A DNA stretch of 64,000 bases from Pedobacter psychrotolerans (lineage in GTDB: Bacteria; Bacteroidota; Bacteroidia; Sphingobacteriales; Sphingobacteriaceae): contig NZ_SLWO01000005.1 of NCBI RefSeq assembly GCF_004340665.1, forward strand, positions 186,001 to 250,000. The letters are read 5' to 3'. Below the pieces are notes generated by a model. It saw only the letters and a list, made by a program, of their open reading frames with translations. It was not told where the DNA came from and did no database searches. Below, piece by piece: positions 37,454-46,428 of this stretch. A program made the position numbers and the translations under genes. Within the stretch, counting starts at the first letter, position 1; each line of letters opens with the position of its first letter.

Positions 37454-40400
37454 TTACGCTTGTACTGATGGATCTGTATTTCTAATTTTAGTCATATATC
37501 CGATACCTGGTTTCACGTTAATTTCTTCTAATACGTAGTAGATACGCTCAGAACGTAAAGCTTTTGAAACTTCTGAATTAGGATCGTTTGCATCACCAAA
37601 TACAATTGCATTTGCTGAACATGCTTCTTGACAAGCCATTTTAATATCGCCATCTTTTAATGGACGCTTCTGTAATTTAGCTGCTAGTTTACCTGCTTGA
37701 ATACGTTGGATACACATCGAGCATTTTTCCATTACACCACGTGAACGTGTAGTTACATCAGGATTTAAAACCAATTGTGTAAACTCGTTATTTAAGTAGT
37801 TATCGAAACGTGAATCATTCCAGTAGTTAAACCAGTTGAAGCGACGAACTTTATATGGACAGTTATTTGCACAGTAACGGGTACCAACACAACGGTTATA
37901 AGCCATTTGGTTTAAACCATCTGATGAGTGAACAGTTGCCAATACCGGACAAACTGTTTCACAAGGTGCATGGTCACAGTGCTGACATAACATGGGTTGG
38001 TGAACAACAGAAACATGATCTAAATCTTCCAACTTAGCAATTTCCTTTTCCTTAGTTACATCACCATCCTTGGTTTCGTAGCTGTAATAACGATCGATAC
38101 GAATCCAGTGCATCTCACGGCGACGGCGAACCTCATCACGACCTACAACAGGAATATTATTTTCTACGTTACAAGCCACTACGCAAGAACCACAACCAGT
38201 ACAAGCATTCAAATCGATTGCCATTACCCAGTTGTTACCTGGTTTTTCATATTGATCCCAAAGATCGTAATCTTTATGTTCACCTTTTTCGTTACCAGCC
38301 GCAGGGTCTTTTAAGAACTCTTTGAAAGTAGCTTCCTTAATTACTGCACGACCTTCGAAAGAGTGGTGAGTTTGTGTTTGTGCCAATTCATAATAACCGC
38401 CTGTTGGGGTAATGGTTACTGAACTCGCATACTGCATGGTACCATTCACAAAAGAAACAAAAGGGAAAGCATTTTTACCAACATCATTACCAGCCTTACC
38501 AACTTTAGTACGGCCATAACCTAATGCGATAGATGCTGTTCCTTGTGCTTGTCCAGGCTGGATCAATACAGGTAAATCTATTGAATATCCGTTTGTACCT
38601 TTTACAGTAACAACATCAAATTCTTTAATTTTTAATTTCTCAGCGTATTTTGGAGCAAGGGCTACATAATTATCCCAGGTTACTTTAGAAACCGGATCAG
38701 GTAATTCCTGTAAGAATGCATTGTTTGCATTTTTACCATCACGCATTGGGATGTTTTCATAAACCTGAAGTTCCACCTCTTTAGCCAATGCCTTGCTGCT
38801 ACTTACGATAGAAGTAGCTACTTGCGCTAATGATTGTGTAAATGAATAAGCTGCTGCAGGCTTTGGTGCACTAGATACAACACCTTTTTCTAAAATATCA
38901 TTCCATTTTAATCCAAGAGCAGGTAACATTTTAGCTTCCCAGTTGCTGCGAACAAACTGATAATAGTTCTTAACGGGAGCATCTGCCCAGATTAACATGC
39001 TTTCTTCTGCCTGACGGCTATTGAAAACAGGGTTAATGGTTGGCTGAACGATTGAATAATAACCTTCGTACGCATTTGCATCACCCCAAGACTCTAAATA
39101 ATTGTGGTTAATCGCAATGGCGTCACAAAGTGAAGCAGTTTCATCAGCCCTGTCTGCAAATGAAATCTTTGCAGGAACATTTTTCAATGCTGCTTCAAAT
39201 TTCTTAACATCCAGATAGTCATAAGCCGGGTTGCTGTTCAAGAATAAAACTGCACCTACTTCTCCACGACTCATTTCAGCAACTAAACCATTAAATTCAG
39301 CATCGTTACCAGCATATAAGTAACAAGGATTATCTAAATCAATAGTAGTACCATAACTGCCAATTGCAGCATTGATTGCATTAACCAGGATTTGAGTTGA
39401 AACATCGTTCGAACCGCAAACCACAAGTCCTTTACCTTTATTTTGTGCTAATTCTTTTGCCGCTAATTTGATTACTTTATCTGCAGTAGTATTATTACCT
39501 AATGTTCCGCCTGGTAAAGATTGACCAGTAATAGCATTATATAAAGCAATTAATGCAGGTCCTTCTTCTGATAATTTAACCGGAACACGCGTATCTGCAT
39601 TAGTACCTGTTAAGCTCATACCACTTTCAAACTGAATGTGGCGGCTCATTTTTTTGCTTGCTAATGATTTGTAATTACGGTTAGCAGTATATTGAGCTGT
39701 AAACTCTTCTCCGCTAATCCATGTACCTAGAAAATCAGCACCGAAACTTACAATTAAGTCAGCCTTATCAAAATTGTATTTTGGTAAAACAGCTTTTCCG
39801 AAACTATTTTGATTGGCCTGAATAATTCCTGTATAAGAAACCGCATCATACTGAACCAATTTAGCTGCAGGATATTTAGCAACAAATTGTGCAATAACCG
39901 CATTGGTAGAAGGACTGTTTACAGTAGAAGCTACTAAACGGATTTTCTTGCCAGAAGCTTGTGCTTTAGCCAGTTCAGTTTTAACAAAACCATCTAATTT
40001 AGTCCACGTAGTTTCTTCATTCTTAAGAACAGGTGCCTTTAATTTAGAAACATCATATAAATCTAAAACTGAAGCTTGTGCTCTCGCATCTGTTCCACAA
40101 TTGAACTCACCTGCATTAGGATTTGGTTCAATTTTAATCGGACGACCTTCTCTTGTTTTAACTAAGATACTCTGGCCATTAAAGCTAGAAGTATAATAGT
40201 TAGGAATACCCGGAGTAACCTCTTCAGGTTTTACCAGGTAAGGAATAGATTTATGAATCGGGGCTGTTTGACATGCAGCCAAAGTAACCGCTCCTAAACC
40301 AAAACCTAACGCCTTTAAAAAGTCGCGGCGTGGGGTAACGGTGCTTAACCCTGCTTCATTTAAAACATCTTCTATTGGAAGTGGCTCGGCGAATTCGTTT

Positions 40401-40474
40401 TTGTTATTCTTAACAAAATCGGGTGTATTGTTATACTCCTCTAAGCCTTTCCAGTATTTTTTATTGCTTTCCAT
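37454..40474 (-). CDS. actB: Alternative complex III iron-sulfur subunit ActB
   Basis: 1,006 residues. The N-terminus has a twin-arginine-like export signal (RRDFLKALGFGLGAVTLAAC, starting near residue 49). A degenerate molybdopterin oxidoreductase domain (about 80-740) is followed by a ferredoxin domain (about 750-960). The cysteine groups are CTGCGSC (758-764), CQHCDHAPC (830-838), CVGTRYCANNC (862-872) and CSMC (918-921) with later partners. In the family these hold three 4Fe-4S clusters and one 3Fe-4S cluster, and no molybdenum is bound. Electrons pass from quinol to the hemes of ActA. Confidence 0.95.
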   Translation of the reverse strand: MESNKKYWKGLEEYNNTPDFVKNNKNEFAEPLPIEDVLNEAGLSTVTPRRDFLKALGFGLGAVTLAACQTAPIHKSIPYLVKPEEVTPGIPNYYTSSFNGQSILVKTREGRPIKIEPNPNAGEFNCGTDARAQASVLDLYDVSKLKAPVLKNEETTWTKLDGFVKTELAKAQASGKKIRLVASTVNSPSTNAVIAQFVAKYPAAKLVQYDAVSYTGIIQANQNSFGKAVLPKYNFDKADLIVSFGADFLGTWISGEEFTAQYTANRNYKSLASKKMSRHIQFESGMSLTGTNADTRVPVKLSEEGPALIALYNAITGQSLPGGTLGNNTTADKVIKLAAKELAQNKGKGLVVCGSNDVSTQILVNAINAAIGSYGTTIDLDNPCYLYAGNDAEFNGLVAEMSRGEVGAVLFLNSNPAYDYLDVKKFEAALKNVPAKISFADRADETASLCDAIAINHNYLESWGDANAYEGYYSIVQPTINPVFNSRQAEESMLIWADAPVKNYYQFVRSNWEAKMLPALGLKWNDILEKGVVSSAPKPAAAYSFTQSLAQVATSIVSSSKALAKEVELQVYENIPMRDGKNANNAFLQELPDPVSKVTWDNYVALAPKYAEKLKIKEFDVVTVKGTNGYSIDLPVLIQPGQAQGTASIALGYGRTKVGKAGNDVGKNAFPFVSFVNGTMQYASSVTITPTGGYYELAQTQTHHSFEGRAVIKEATFKEFLKDPAAGNEKGEHKDYDLWDQYEKPGNNWVMAIDLNACTGCGSCVVACNVENNIPVVGRDEVRRRREMHWIRIDRYYSYETKDGDVTKEKEIAKLEDLDHVSVVHQPMLCQHCDHAPCETVCPVLATVHSSDGLNQMAYNRCVGTRYCANNCPYKVRRFNWFNYWNDSRFDNYLNNEFTQLVLNPDVTTRSRGVMEKCSMCIQRIQAGKLAAKLQKRPLKDGDIKMACQEACSANAIVFGDANDPNSEVSKALRSERIYYVLEEINVKPGIGYMTKIRNTDPSVQA

Positions 40475-40522
40475 TTAAGCTATATTACTGTTTATCGAAC
40501 GTTCTTACTAAAACTCTAATTA

Positions 40523-41824
40523 TTAATAGTGGCATTTACCACACTCTAAACCACCCAATAATGCTGGTGTGATTTTCTCGCCTTTTTTAATTTTCTCATG
40601 CGCTTCGATAACCTTAGCGTAGAAAGCATTATTTTTCTGACCAGAAATATCAGTTTCCTTGTGGCAGTTAATACACCATTTCATGGTTAGTGGAGAATAT
40701 TGATAAATTTCTTCCATTGTATTAACCGGACCATGACAAGCAAAACATACTGGCTCATTTGGCTGTAAACCTTTTGCTTTACGAATCGCATCCTCAGCAA
40801 CCACTACGTGTTGAGAGTGATTGAAGTAAGCAAAATCAGGAAGGTTGTGTACACGTACCCACTCCATTGGTTTTGATTTACTTTCATCGTACTTCTGAGT
40901 TTCAGGATCGTAACCTAAAGCATTATAAATCTTTTTGATTTCCGGAGAAATTTCACCATCATACTTATCTCTCGCCTGTACCGCTTTATGGCAGTTCATA
41001 CAAACGTTTAAAGATGGAATGGTTGCATTTTTAGATTTAAAAGCACCGTTGTGACAATACTGACAATCGATTTGATTGATCCCCGCATGTAACTCATGAG
41101 AGAATTTAATAGGTTGTACTGGCTGATAACCGGTGTGAACACCTGTATTCCACATACCCATCCAACCGAATGAACCCAATGCAATGATTAAACACAAGAT
41201 GAAGAACATAACGAACTTCTTGTTTTTGAACATCTTGCGGATACCCACTTTCAATGGCACATCTTCTTCGATTTCGATACCTTGTTTTTGAAGAATTAAG
41301 CGCTCCAGTAATTTGCTGGCACGACCTAAAATAACCAAAATCACAATTGCGATAGCCACAATAGCAACGATACCTGCAATAGATAAACCAGAAGTACCTT
41401 CATCTTTAGCTGAAGCACCTGCTGCACCTTCAGTACCTGCAGCCGGTTTTGGCTCACCTTCCTGAATGTACGCTAAGATATCTTTAACCTTAGCTTCGTC
41501 TAATTCAGGGAAAGAAGTCATCGCTACTTTTCCATTATCATTAAACAATTTAACAGCCTCTGGATTTCCAGATGCAATTAATGCCTGAGAATTAGGAATC
41601 CATTTCAAAAGGAATTCTTCTGAATGGCGATCGGTTACTCCGGTTAAGGCCGGACCGACTAGTTTCGCATCTAAGGCGTGGCATGACGAACATTTAGCTC
41701 TGAAAAGTGTTCTCCCCTCTTTAGCATCCTGCGCGTTAACAGTCGAAACCGCTATTACAGAAATTGCTGAAAATACGAATAACGACTTCCAAACGCTTTT
41801 TAAAATCATCGAGATATCTCTCAT
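40523..41824 (-). CDS. actA: Alternative complex III multiheme cytochrome c ActA with extra N-terminal heme domain
   Basis: 433 residues from the ATG at 41824; an ATG at 41809 (MILKSVWK) is also possible. Signal peptide ends at VNAQ. An N-terminal cytochrome c domain holds CSSCH (about residue 45) and a likely axial Met in KVAMTSFPEL. After an Ala/Gly linker and two membrane segments (about 145-165 and 205-225) comes a pentaheme domain: CQYCH, CMNCH, CFACH, CINCH, CGKCH. Six c-type hemes are predicted in total. ActA anchors the complex and collects electrons from ActB. First gene of the act operon. Confidence 0.93.
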   Translation of the reverse strand: MRDISMILKSVWKSLFVFSAISVIAVSTVNAQDAKEGRTLFRAKCSSCHALDAKLVGPALTGVTDRHSEEFLLKWIPNSQALIASGNPEAVKLFNDNGKVAMTSFPELDEAKVKDILAYIQEGEPKPAAGTEGAAGASAKDEGTSGLSIAGIVAIVAIAIVILVILGRASKLLERLILQKQGIEIEEDVPLKVGIRKMFKNKKFVMFFILCLIIALGSFGWMGMWNTGVHTGYQPVQPIKFSHELHAGINQIDCQYCHNGAFKSKNATIPSLNVCMNCHKAVQARDKYDGEISPEIKKIYNALGYDPETQKYDESKSKPMEWVRVHNLPDFAYFNHSQHVVVAEDAIRKAKGLQPNEPVCFACHGPVNTMEEIYQYSPLTMKWCINCHKETDISGQKNNAFYAKVIEAHEKIKKGEKITPALLGGLECGKCHY

Positions 41825-41905
41825 AATGAACACTTTATACTTATTTAATTTACTTTTTGTTGTGAAATTGATGCCTGAGCTAAGGTAGCCCCATCAAAAC
41901 TTGAA

Positions 41906-41913
41906 CAAAAGTA
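41906..41913 (-). promoter_or_regulatory. Candidate -7 element of the act-cta operon
   Basis: On the minus strand this reads TACTTTTG (TAnnTTTG). It lies 81 nt upstream of the actA start at 41824, in the only sizeable gap before the respiratory block. No clear -33 box was seen. Confidence 0.4.
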
Positions 41914-42005
41914 TAACTTATTAATAAATCCCATGACATAATAGTGACTGGAAATACAATTTATAATCATTCTAAACAAATGTCGATTCTAGCCACTGAG
42001 GCAAG

Positions 42006-42044
42006 AAAAATGCCCATTTTTGATCATCATCTCAAATGGGCATT
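42006..42044 (-). terminator. Rho-independent terminator after the DHS-like gene
   Basis: Perfect 11-bp arms AATGCCCATTT (42009-42019) and AAATGGGCATT (42034-42044), followed on the minus strand by a T run (42006-42010). It lies 33 nt beyond the stop at 42078. Confidence 0.9.
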
Positions 42045-42077
42045 ACCAAATCAATTTGCAAAAATCGATTTTACTTA

Positions 42078-43058
42078 TTATTGTTTTAATATCCAGGCGA
42101 ACATTAGTGGCGCAACGATAGTCGCATCGCTTTCTACAATGAATTTTGGCGTATGGATATCTAACTTACCCCAGGTAATTTTTTCATTTGGTACCGCACC
42201 GGAATAAGATCCGTAAGAAGTAGTAGAATCTGAAATCTGGCAGAAATAACTCCAGAAAGGAATGTTCTCCATTTCCATATCCTGATACAACATCGGCACA
42301 ACACAAATCGGAAAGTCACCCGCAATACCACCACCAATCTGAAAGAAACCAATACCCTTACCTCCGCTGTTTGCAATATACCAATCGGCTAACCAACCCA
42401 TATATTCAATTCCACCTTTAACAGTGGTTGCAGTAAGCTCTTTCTTCATGACGTAAGAGGCGAAAATATTACCCATGGTAGAATCTTCCCATCCTGGTAC
42501 AACAATTGGCAAATTCTTTTCAGCCGCAGCCAGCATCCATGAATTTTTTGGATCAATTTCATAATATTGCTCCAAATCACCACTTAAAAGCATTTTATAC
42601 ATAAATTCATGTGGGAAATAGCGTTCGCCAGCAGCTTCTGCATCCATCCAGATTTTTTGAATGTGCTTTTGCAAACGACGGAAAGCTTCTTCTTCCGGAA
42701 TACAAGTATCTGTAACGCGGTTGTAATGGTTTTCTAAAAGATCCCATTCATCCTGCGGACTTAAATCGCGATAATTAGGTACACGTTTATAATGTGAGTG
42801 GGCAACCAGGTTCATGATATCTTCTTCCAGGTTGGCACCAGTACAAGAAATGATAGCCACTTTATCCTGACGAATCATTTCTGCAAGTGAAATTCCCAAT
42901 TCTGCAGTACTCATCGCACCAGCAAGCGTAATCATCATTTTACCGCCTTCATCCAAATGCGTTTCGTAACCTTTAGCCGCATCCATCATTGCTGCAGCAT
43001 TAAAATGGAGGTAATTACGCTCCATAAACTGAGATATCGGTCCTCTTGTATTGCTCAT
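42078..43058 (-). CDS. Deoxyhypusine synthase-family enzyme
   Basis: 326 residues from the ATG at 43058 (MSNTRGPISQFM); a longer version would need a TTG start and is rejected. The fold landmarks of deoxyhypusine synthase are present: AGAMSTAELGISLAEMIR, ISCTGANLEEDIMN, QIGGGIAGDFPICVVP, and near the C-terminus NEKITWGK, where the WGK lysine corresponds to the catalytic Lys of the eukaryotic enzyme. Bacteria lack eIF5A, so these homologues may act in polyamine (homospermidine-like) metabolism. Substrate unknown. Monocistronic, with its own -7 element and terminator. Confidence 0.87.
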   Translation of the reverse strand: MSNTRGPISQFMERNYLHFNAAAMMDAAKGYETHLDEGGKMMITLAGAMSTAELGISLAEMIRQDKVAIISCTGANLEEDIMNLVAHSHYKRVPNYRDLSPQDEWDLLENHYNRVTDTCIPEEEAFRRLQKHIQKIWMDAEAAGERYFPHEFMYKMLLSGDLEQYYEIDPKNSWMLAAAEKNLPIVVPGWEDSTMGNIFASYVMKKELTATTVKGGIEYMGWLADWYIANSGGKGIGFFQIGGGIAGDFPICVVPMLYQDMEMENIPFWSYFCQISDSTTSYGSYSGAVPNEKITWGKLDIHTPKFIVESDATIVAPLMFAWILKQ

Positions 43059-43079
43059 TTTGTTTTGTCTTATTTGGCG

Positions 43080-43087
43080 CAAAAATA
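43080..43087 (-). promoter_or_regulatory. Candidate -7 element of the DHS-like gene
   Basis: Minus-strand TATTTTTG matches TAnnTTTG, with 21 nt between it and the ATG at 43058, a usual distance for a short 5' leader. Confidence 0.5.
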
Positions 43088-43288
43088 GGCATTTAGCTTG
43101 AAATTTAACCGCAAACGCCATAAAGTTTTTCGCCAGGTACAAAAAAAGGACTGATTACGCAAGATGTACAGCAATTAACCTAAATATAAAACTAAATTAC
43201 TCCAACAAGGAACATATAGCAAAGAACTAATGAACCAATGACCGATGAACTGATAAATTTTAAATAAAAATTCAGTTAATTTGCGGCA

Positions 43289-44416
43289 ATGAAAAAATAC
43301 TACCTGATCATTGTTCTAGCCTTAATTTCTGGAAGCTCATTCGCACAAATGAAATTAATTAAAAAGCTACTTTCCAATGAGAAAGACACCCTGCGCAAGG
43401 CCAGCTTTTTACCCCTCCCCTCTTTTGGATATGCGCAGGAAACCGGATTTCAATTCGGCGTTGGAGCCATTGTAGGATTTTATACAGATCGGGCAGATAC
43501 TACAAATCGTCCTTCTTCCTTAACATTAAACCTTAACTATTCAACATTGAAAGCCTATAACATGAGTTCGATGATTGATATTTGGGGCAAAGGAAATAAG
43601 CTCCATTACATAGGAGAATTACGTTTCAAAAGGATGCCTTTTAATTTCTATGGGATTGGCAACAGTACGCAGGAAGCAAATGAAGACAAATTGCTTCAGC
43701 AGCAAATAAAGGTATTATTTCAGGTAGAAAAGCAGCTGTTACCCAAAGCTTATACAGGCTTTTCTTTAGGCTTTGAAAATTATAAATATCGTGATTTTGT
43801 AGCAGATGGGATTTTTAGTCGAGATCCTTATTATAACAACAGAAGCGGAAGCGTTTTTTATTTAGGCGTATCGCAAAGTTATGATACAAGAAATAACAAT
43901 AACTACACTACGAAAGGCCTTTTTGTAAGGGGAACCTATCAATATGCGCCTAATATTTTCGCTGATGGAAACTTTACAGGCAGTCAGATTAAAATCGACG
44001 CCAGAAACTTTTGGACTTTAAATAAAAGCTTCGCCATAGGTGTTCAGGGATTATACAACACCGTTATTGGCAAAAATACACCCATCTATTTGCTTCCGCA
44101 GATGGGCACTGATGAAATGATGCGCGGCTATTATAACGGGCGTTACCGGGATAAAAATCTACTTGCCTTCCAGGCAGAATTGCGGTACCGCTACAGCAGC
44201 CGTTTCGGGGCAACGGTTTTCGGAGGTACAGGAACCGTTTGGGGAATCGATGATTTTTCAACTAATTCATTCAAACCTAATTATGGTGCAGGATTTAGAT
44301 ACTTCTTCGATCCGGAGAAAGGCATTAGCGTACGTTTAGATTATGGCATTGGAGAAAAAAGGCCGAACGAAAAACGCCAGAGTGGATTTTATATCAGTAT
44401 TGCGGAGGCTTTTTAA
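43289..44416 (+). CDS. Omp85/BamA-like outer-membrane beta-barrel protein
   Basis: 375 residues. Signal peptide ends at SSFAQ (about residue 20). The rest is a beta-barrel of the Omp85 surface-antigen type without the usual N-terminal POTRA repeats: SQSYDTRNNNNYTTKGLFVRGTY (the family's DTRDN..TKG stretch, about 200-220), LLPQMGTDEMMRGYYNGRYRD, then GGTGTVWG, ending in an aromatic residue. This short form is common in Bacteroidota; whether it inserts proteins or lipids is unknown. Confidence 0.85.
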   Translation: MKKYYLIIVLALISGSSFAQMKLIKKLLSNEKDTLRKASFLPLPSFGYAQETGFQFGVGAIVGFYTDRADTTNRPSSLTLNLNYSTLKAYNMSSMIDIWGKGNKLHYIGELRFKRMPFNFYGIGNSTQEANEDKLLQQQIKVLFQVEKQLLPKAYTGFSLGFENYKYRDFVADGIFSRDPYYNNRSGSVFYLGVSQSYDTRNNNNYTTKGLFVRGTYQYAPNIFADGNFTGSQIKIDARNFWTLNKSFAIGVQGLYNTVIGKNTPIYLLPQMGTDEMMRGYYNGRYRDKNLLAFQAELRYRYSSRFGATVFGGTGTVWGIDDFSTNSFKPNYGAGFRYFFDPEKGISVRLDYGIGEKRPNEKRQSGFYISIAEAF

Positions 44417-44495
44417 ACGAAGTGAGATTATTATTATATTAGCATAATTGAAAAGCTCGACCTATCTTGTATATCAATTTGGTTATTTACGCTCA

Positions 44496-45386
44496 CTAAA
44501 ACTGAACACCAAGCAACCACATATTTTCAATGTAATTAATCTTCTGACTGGCTTTATCATATTCGTCCCAGCCTGTAGTATGCACCTGTGTTAAATTAGT
44601 TGCACCAAATTTAGTGGTATTTTGAAGGTACACATTCTTCCAGATATAAAACTTCAGTCCAACCTTTGCAGACACTCCATAGCCAGAAATATTCCAATGG
44701 TTATTTCTCCCTAACCCAAACAAACGAACATCAGATCTAGGAATCATTAATCCACCGCCTAGGCCAGTTTCTAATGTTAAAGAAGTGTTTCCACCAGGAG
44801 CTACCCAAATATCATCATAACGTTCTACCTCGATATTGGCATAATTAAAACCATCTGTATGCTCATAGGTTAGCATGCTTTCCTTCACGTTGATGTTTTG
44901 TCCGTTATAATCTCCGGCTAAAGAACCAGTTGCTACATTTTCAGGCGTAATATTCGCACCAATGTGACCAGTTATAGCAACTGTTTGAGGAATATCCATC
45001 ACGTATTTCATGTGATCCCAACCAATAGAAACGCTATAATTATCTTTAATGAAGTAACCAACGCGAATGTTATATTGTGGAACGGTTACTAAACCTGGAT
45101 TTAACCAATCCCAGCTTAATTTAGATTGTCTATCGTGTGCGACTACATCTTTAAGCGTAAAATCATAATTAGGACCAGTAAACCTGATATCACTTTTTCC
45201 ATACCAGGAGTTATTATACCCCCAATGAACATAGAAATCGCCTTTACGGGAGAAATTTCGTTTATGCTCTGGGTTAAAGATGCTTTTAGAACTTGGAGTA
45301 TTGGGATTAGGGGAATCTTGGTTCTCTTGCGCCTGCATCCGCCTTGCAAACAAGAGTGTAACAACCAATATAAAATATTTCTTCAC
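44496..45386 (-). CDS. Predicted outer-membrane beta-barrel protein
   Basis: 296 residues. Signal peptide (MKKYFILVVTLLFARRMQAQ) followed by alternating hydrophobic and polar stretches rich in aromatic residues and glycine, ending in LLGVQF, as in outer-membrane barrels. Repeated Trp/Tyr pairs (VHWGYNNSWYG, VSIGWDHMKYV) support this. No family was recognised with confidence. Convergent with the Omp85-like gene, 79 nt apart; upstream is another outer-membrane protein gene, separated by 96 nt. Confidence 0.7.
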   Translation of the reverse strand: MKKYFILVVTLLFARRMQAQENQDSPNPNTPSSKSIFNPEHKRNFSRKGDFYVHWGYNNSWYGKSDIRFTGPNYDFTLKDVVAHDRQSKLSWDWLNPGLVTVPQYNIRVGYFIKDNYSVSIGWDHMKYVMDIPQTVAITGHIGANITPENVATGSLAGDYNGQNINVKESMLTYEHTDGFNYANIEVERYDDIWVAPGGNTSLTLETGLGGGLMIPRSDVRLFGLGRNNHWNISGYGVSAKVGLKFYIWKNVYLQNTTKFGATNLTQVHTTGWDEYDKASQKINYIENMWLLGVQF

Positions 45387-45482
45387 GCCGCAAATTGAGC
45401 AAAAAGGAATTTAATTTACAAAAACTTTAACATATCTATATTAGTAATTTATAAAAAATGACTTTAAGATATTAAAATGAAA

Positions 45483-46187
45483 TTAGAATCTGGTGTACAC
45501 AGCCAGTTGAATAATATTGTTGTTGGTATGATTATTTATATTTTTCACAGCCTGATTCATATATCCCACTTCAAGATCCATTTTTTTTGAAAAACGGTAT
45601 CCAGTAGCTAGATAAAGTCTGTTCTGATCAAAAAAACTGTTATTGAGCTGATCCTTATTCTGAAGATTTAAAAAAATTTCGTTTTGTAACGCCACAAACA
45701 TCCCATTAGTGAAGGTTGCCTCTGTTTTTTTTAGGGGTTGAATAAGCCTAAAGAAATAACGGAATCGCTGTGCAAACACATCATCATTTGCCCGACCAAT
45801 AAAACGCTGTTCTACTCTAAACCTATGACTGGCATATATAGATTTGAATTTATGGTTCAAAATATACTGTTCAAAAATACGATGTTCATGTAAAAGATTA
45901 TTTGAAGACCCATCAAGCCAATTTTGAGTCGTTTGCCACAAATAACCCAGCGCAACATTATTTTGATCGTTAATAAAATATTGAATTGCAGGTCGTACCA
46001 GTGTATTTCTTACATTACTCCAATCATCCGCCGAGCGCACCTGAAGGTCAAACTGCAAACCCCATTTATCATTAAACTTTGTGTTGTTTAAAAACATGAA
46101 CCAACCAGTATTCTGATGCTGCGTTTGTGCCGAAAGCTTTCCATTTAGAATAAAGAGCAGGAAGAAAAATAATAAAATGTTTCTCAT
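45483..46187 (-). CDS. DUF2490 family outer-membrane protein
   Basis: 234 residues. Signal peptide ends near LSAQ. The sequence follows the DUF2490 pattern of a small barrel: TGWFMFLNNTKFNDKWGLQFDLQVRS at the N-terminus, RPAIQYFINDQNNVALGYLW, HRFRVEQRFIG, FRYFFRLIQPL, and a C-terminal strand ending in ARF-like YTRF. Function unknown. Probably expressed with the adjacent barrel gene on the same strand. Confidence 0.82.
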   Translation of the reverse strand: MRNILLFFFLLFILNGKLSAQTQHQNTGWFMFLNNTKFNDKWGLQFDLQVRSADDWSNVRNTLVRPAIQYFINDQNNVALGYLWQTTQNWLDGSSNNLLHEHRIFEQYILNHKFKSIYASHRFRVEQRFIGRANDDVFAQRFRYFFRLIQPLKKTEATFTNGMFVALQNEIFLNLQNKDQLNNSFFDQNRLYLATGYRFSKKMDLEVGYMNQAVKNINNHTNNNIIQLAVYTRF

Positions 46188-46428
46188 GAATGATAAATGT
46201 TGGTTGTAATGACTTAATAAAAGATGTAAAGCTAAGCAGTTTACCTTAAAGTAATTTAACTAAAATTTCGAATTAGTTTTGGGTTGTACGATTGCTTTAT
46301 TTGAATTTCATTTAATGTTACGCAATTAAAAATTTATCTTCGTTGAAGAAAGAGGATTTCAATATCAGCATAATTACTGAAATTGATCCTTTTTTTTAAG
46401 CATTACAAAAACGTAAAATAAGAGCAAA

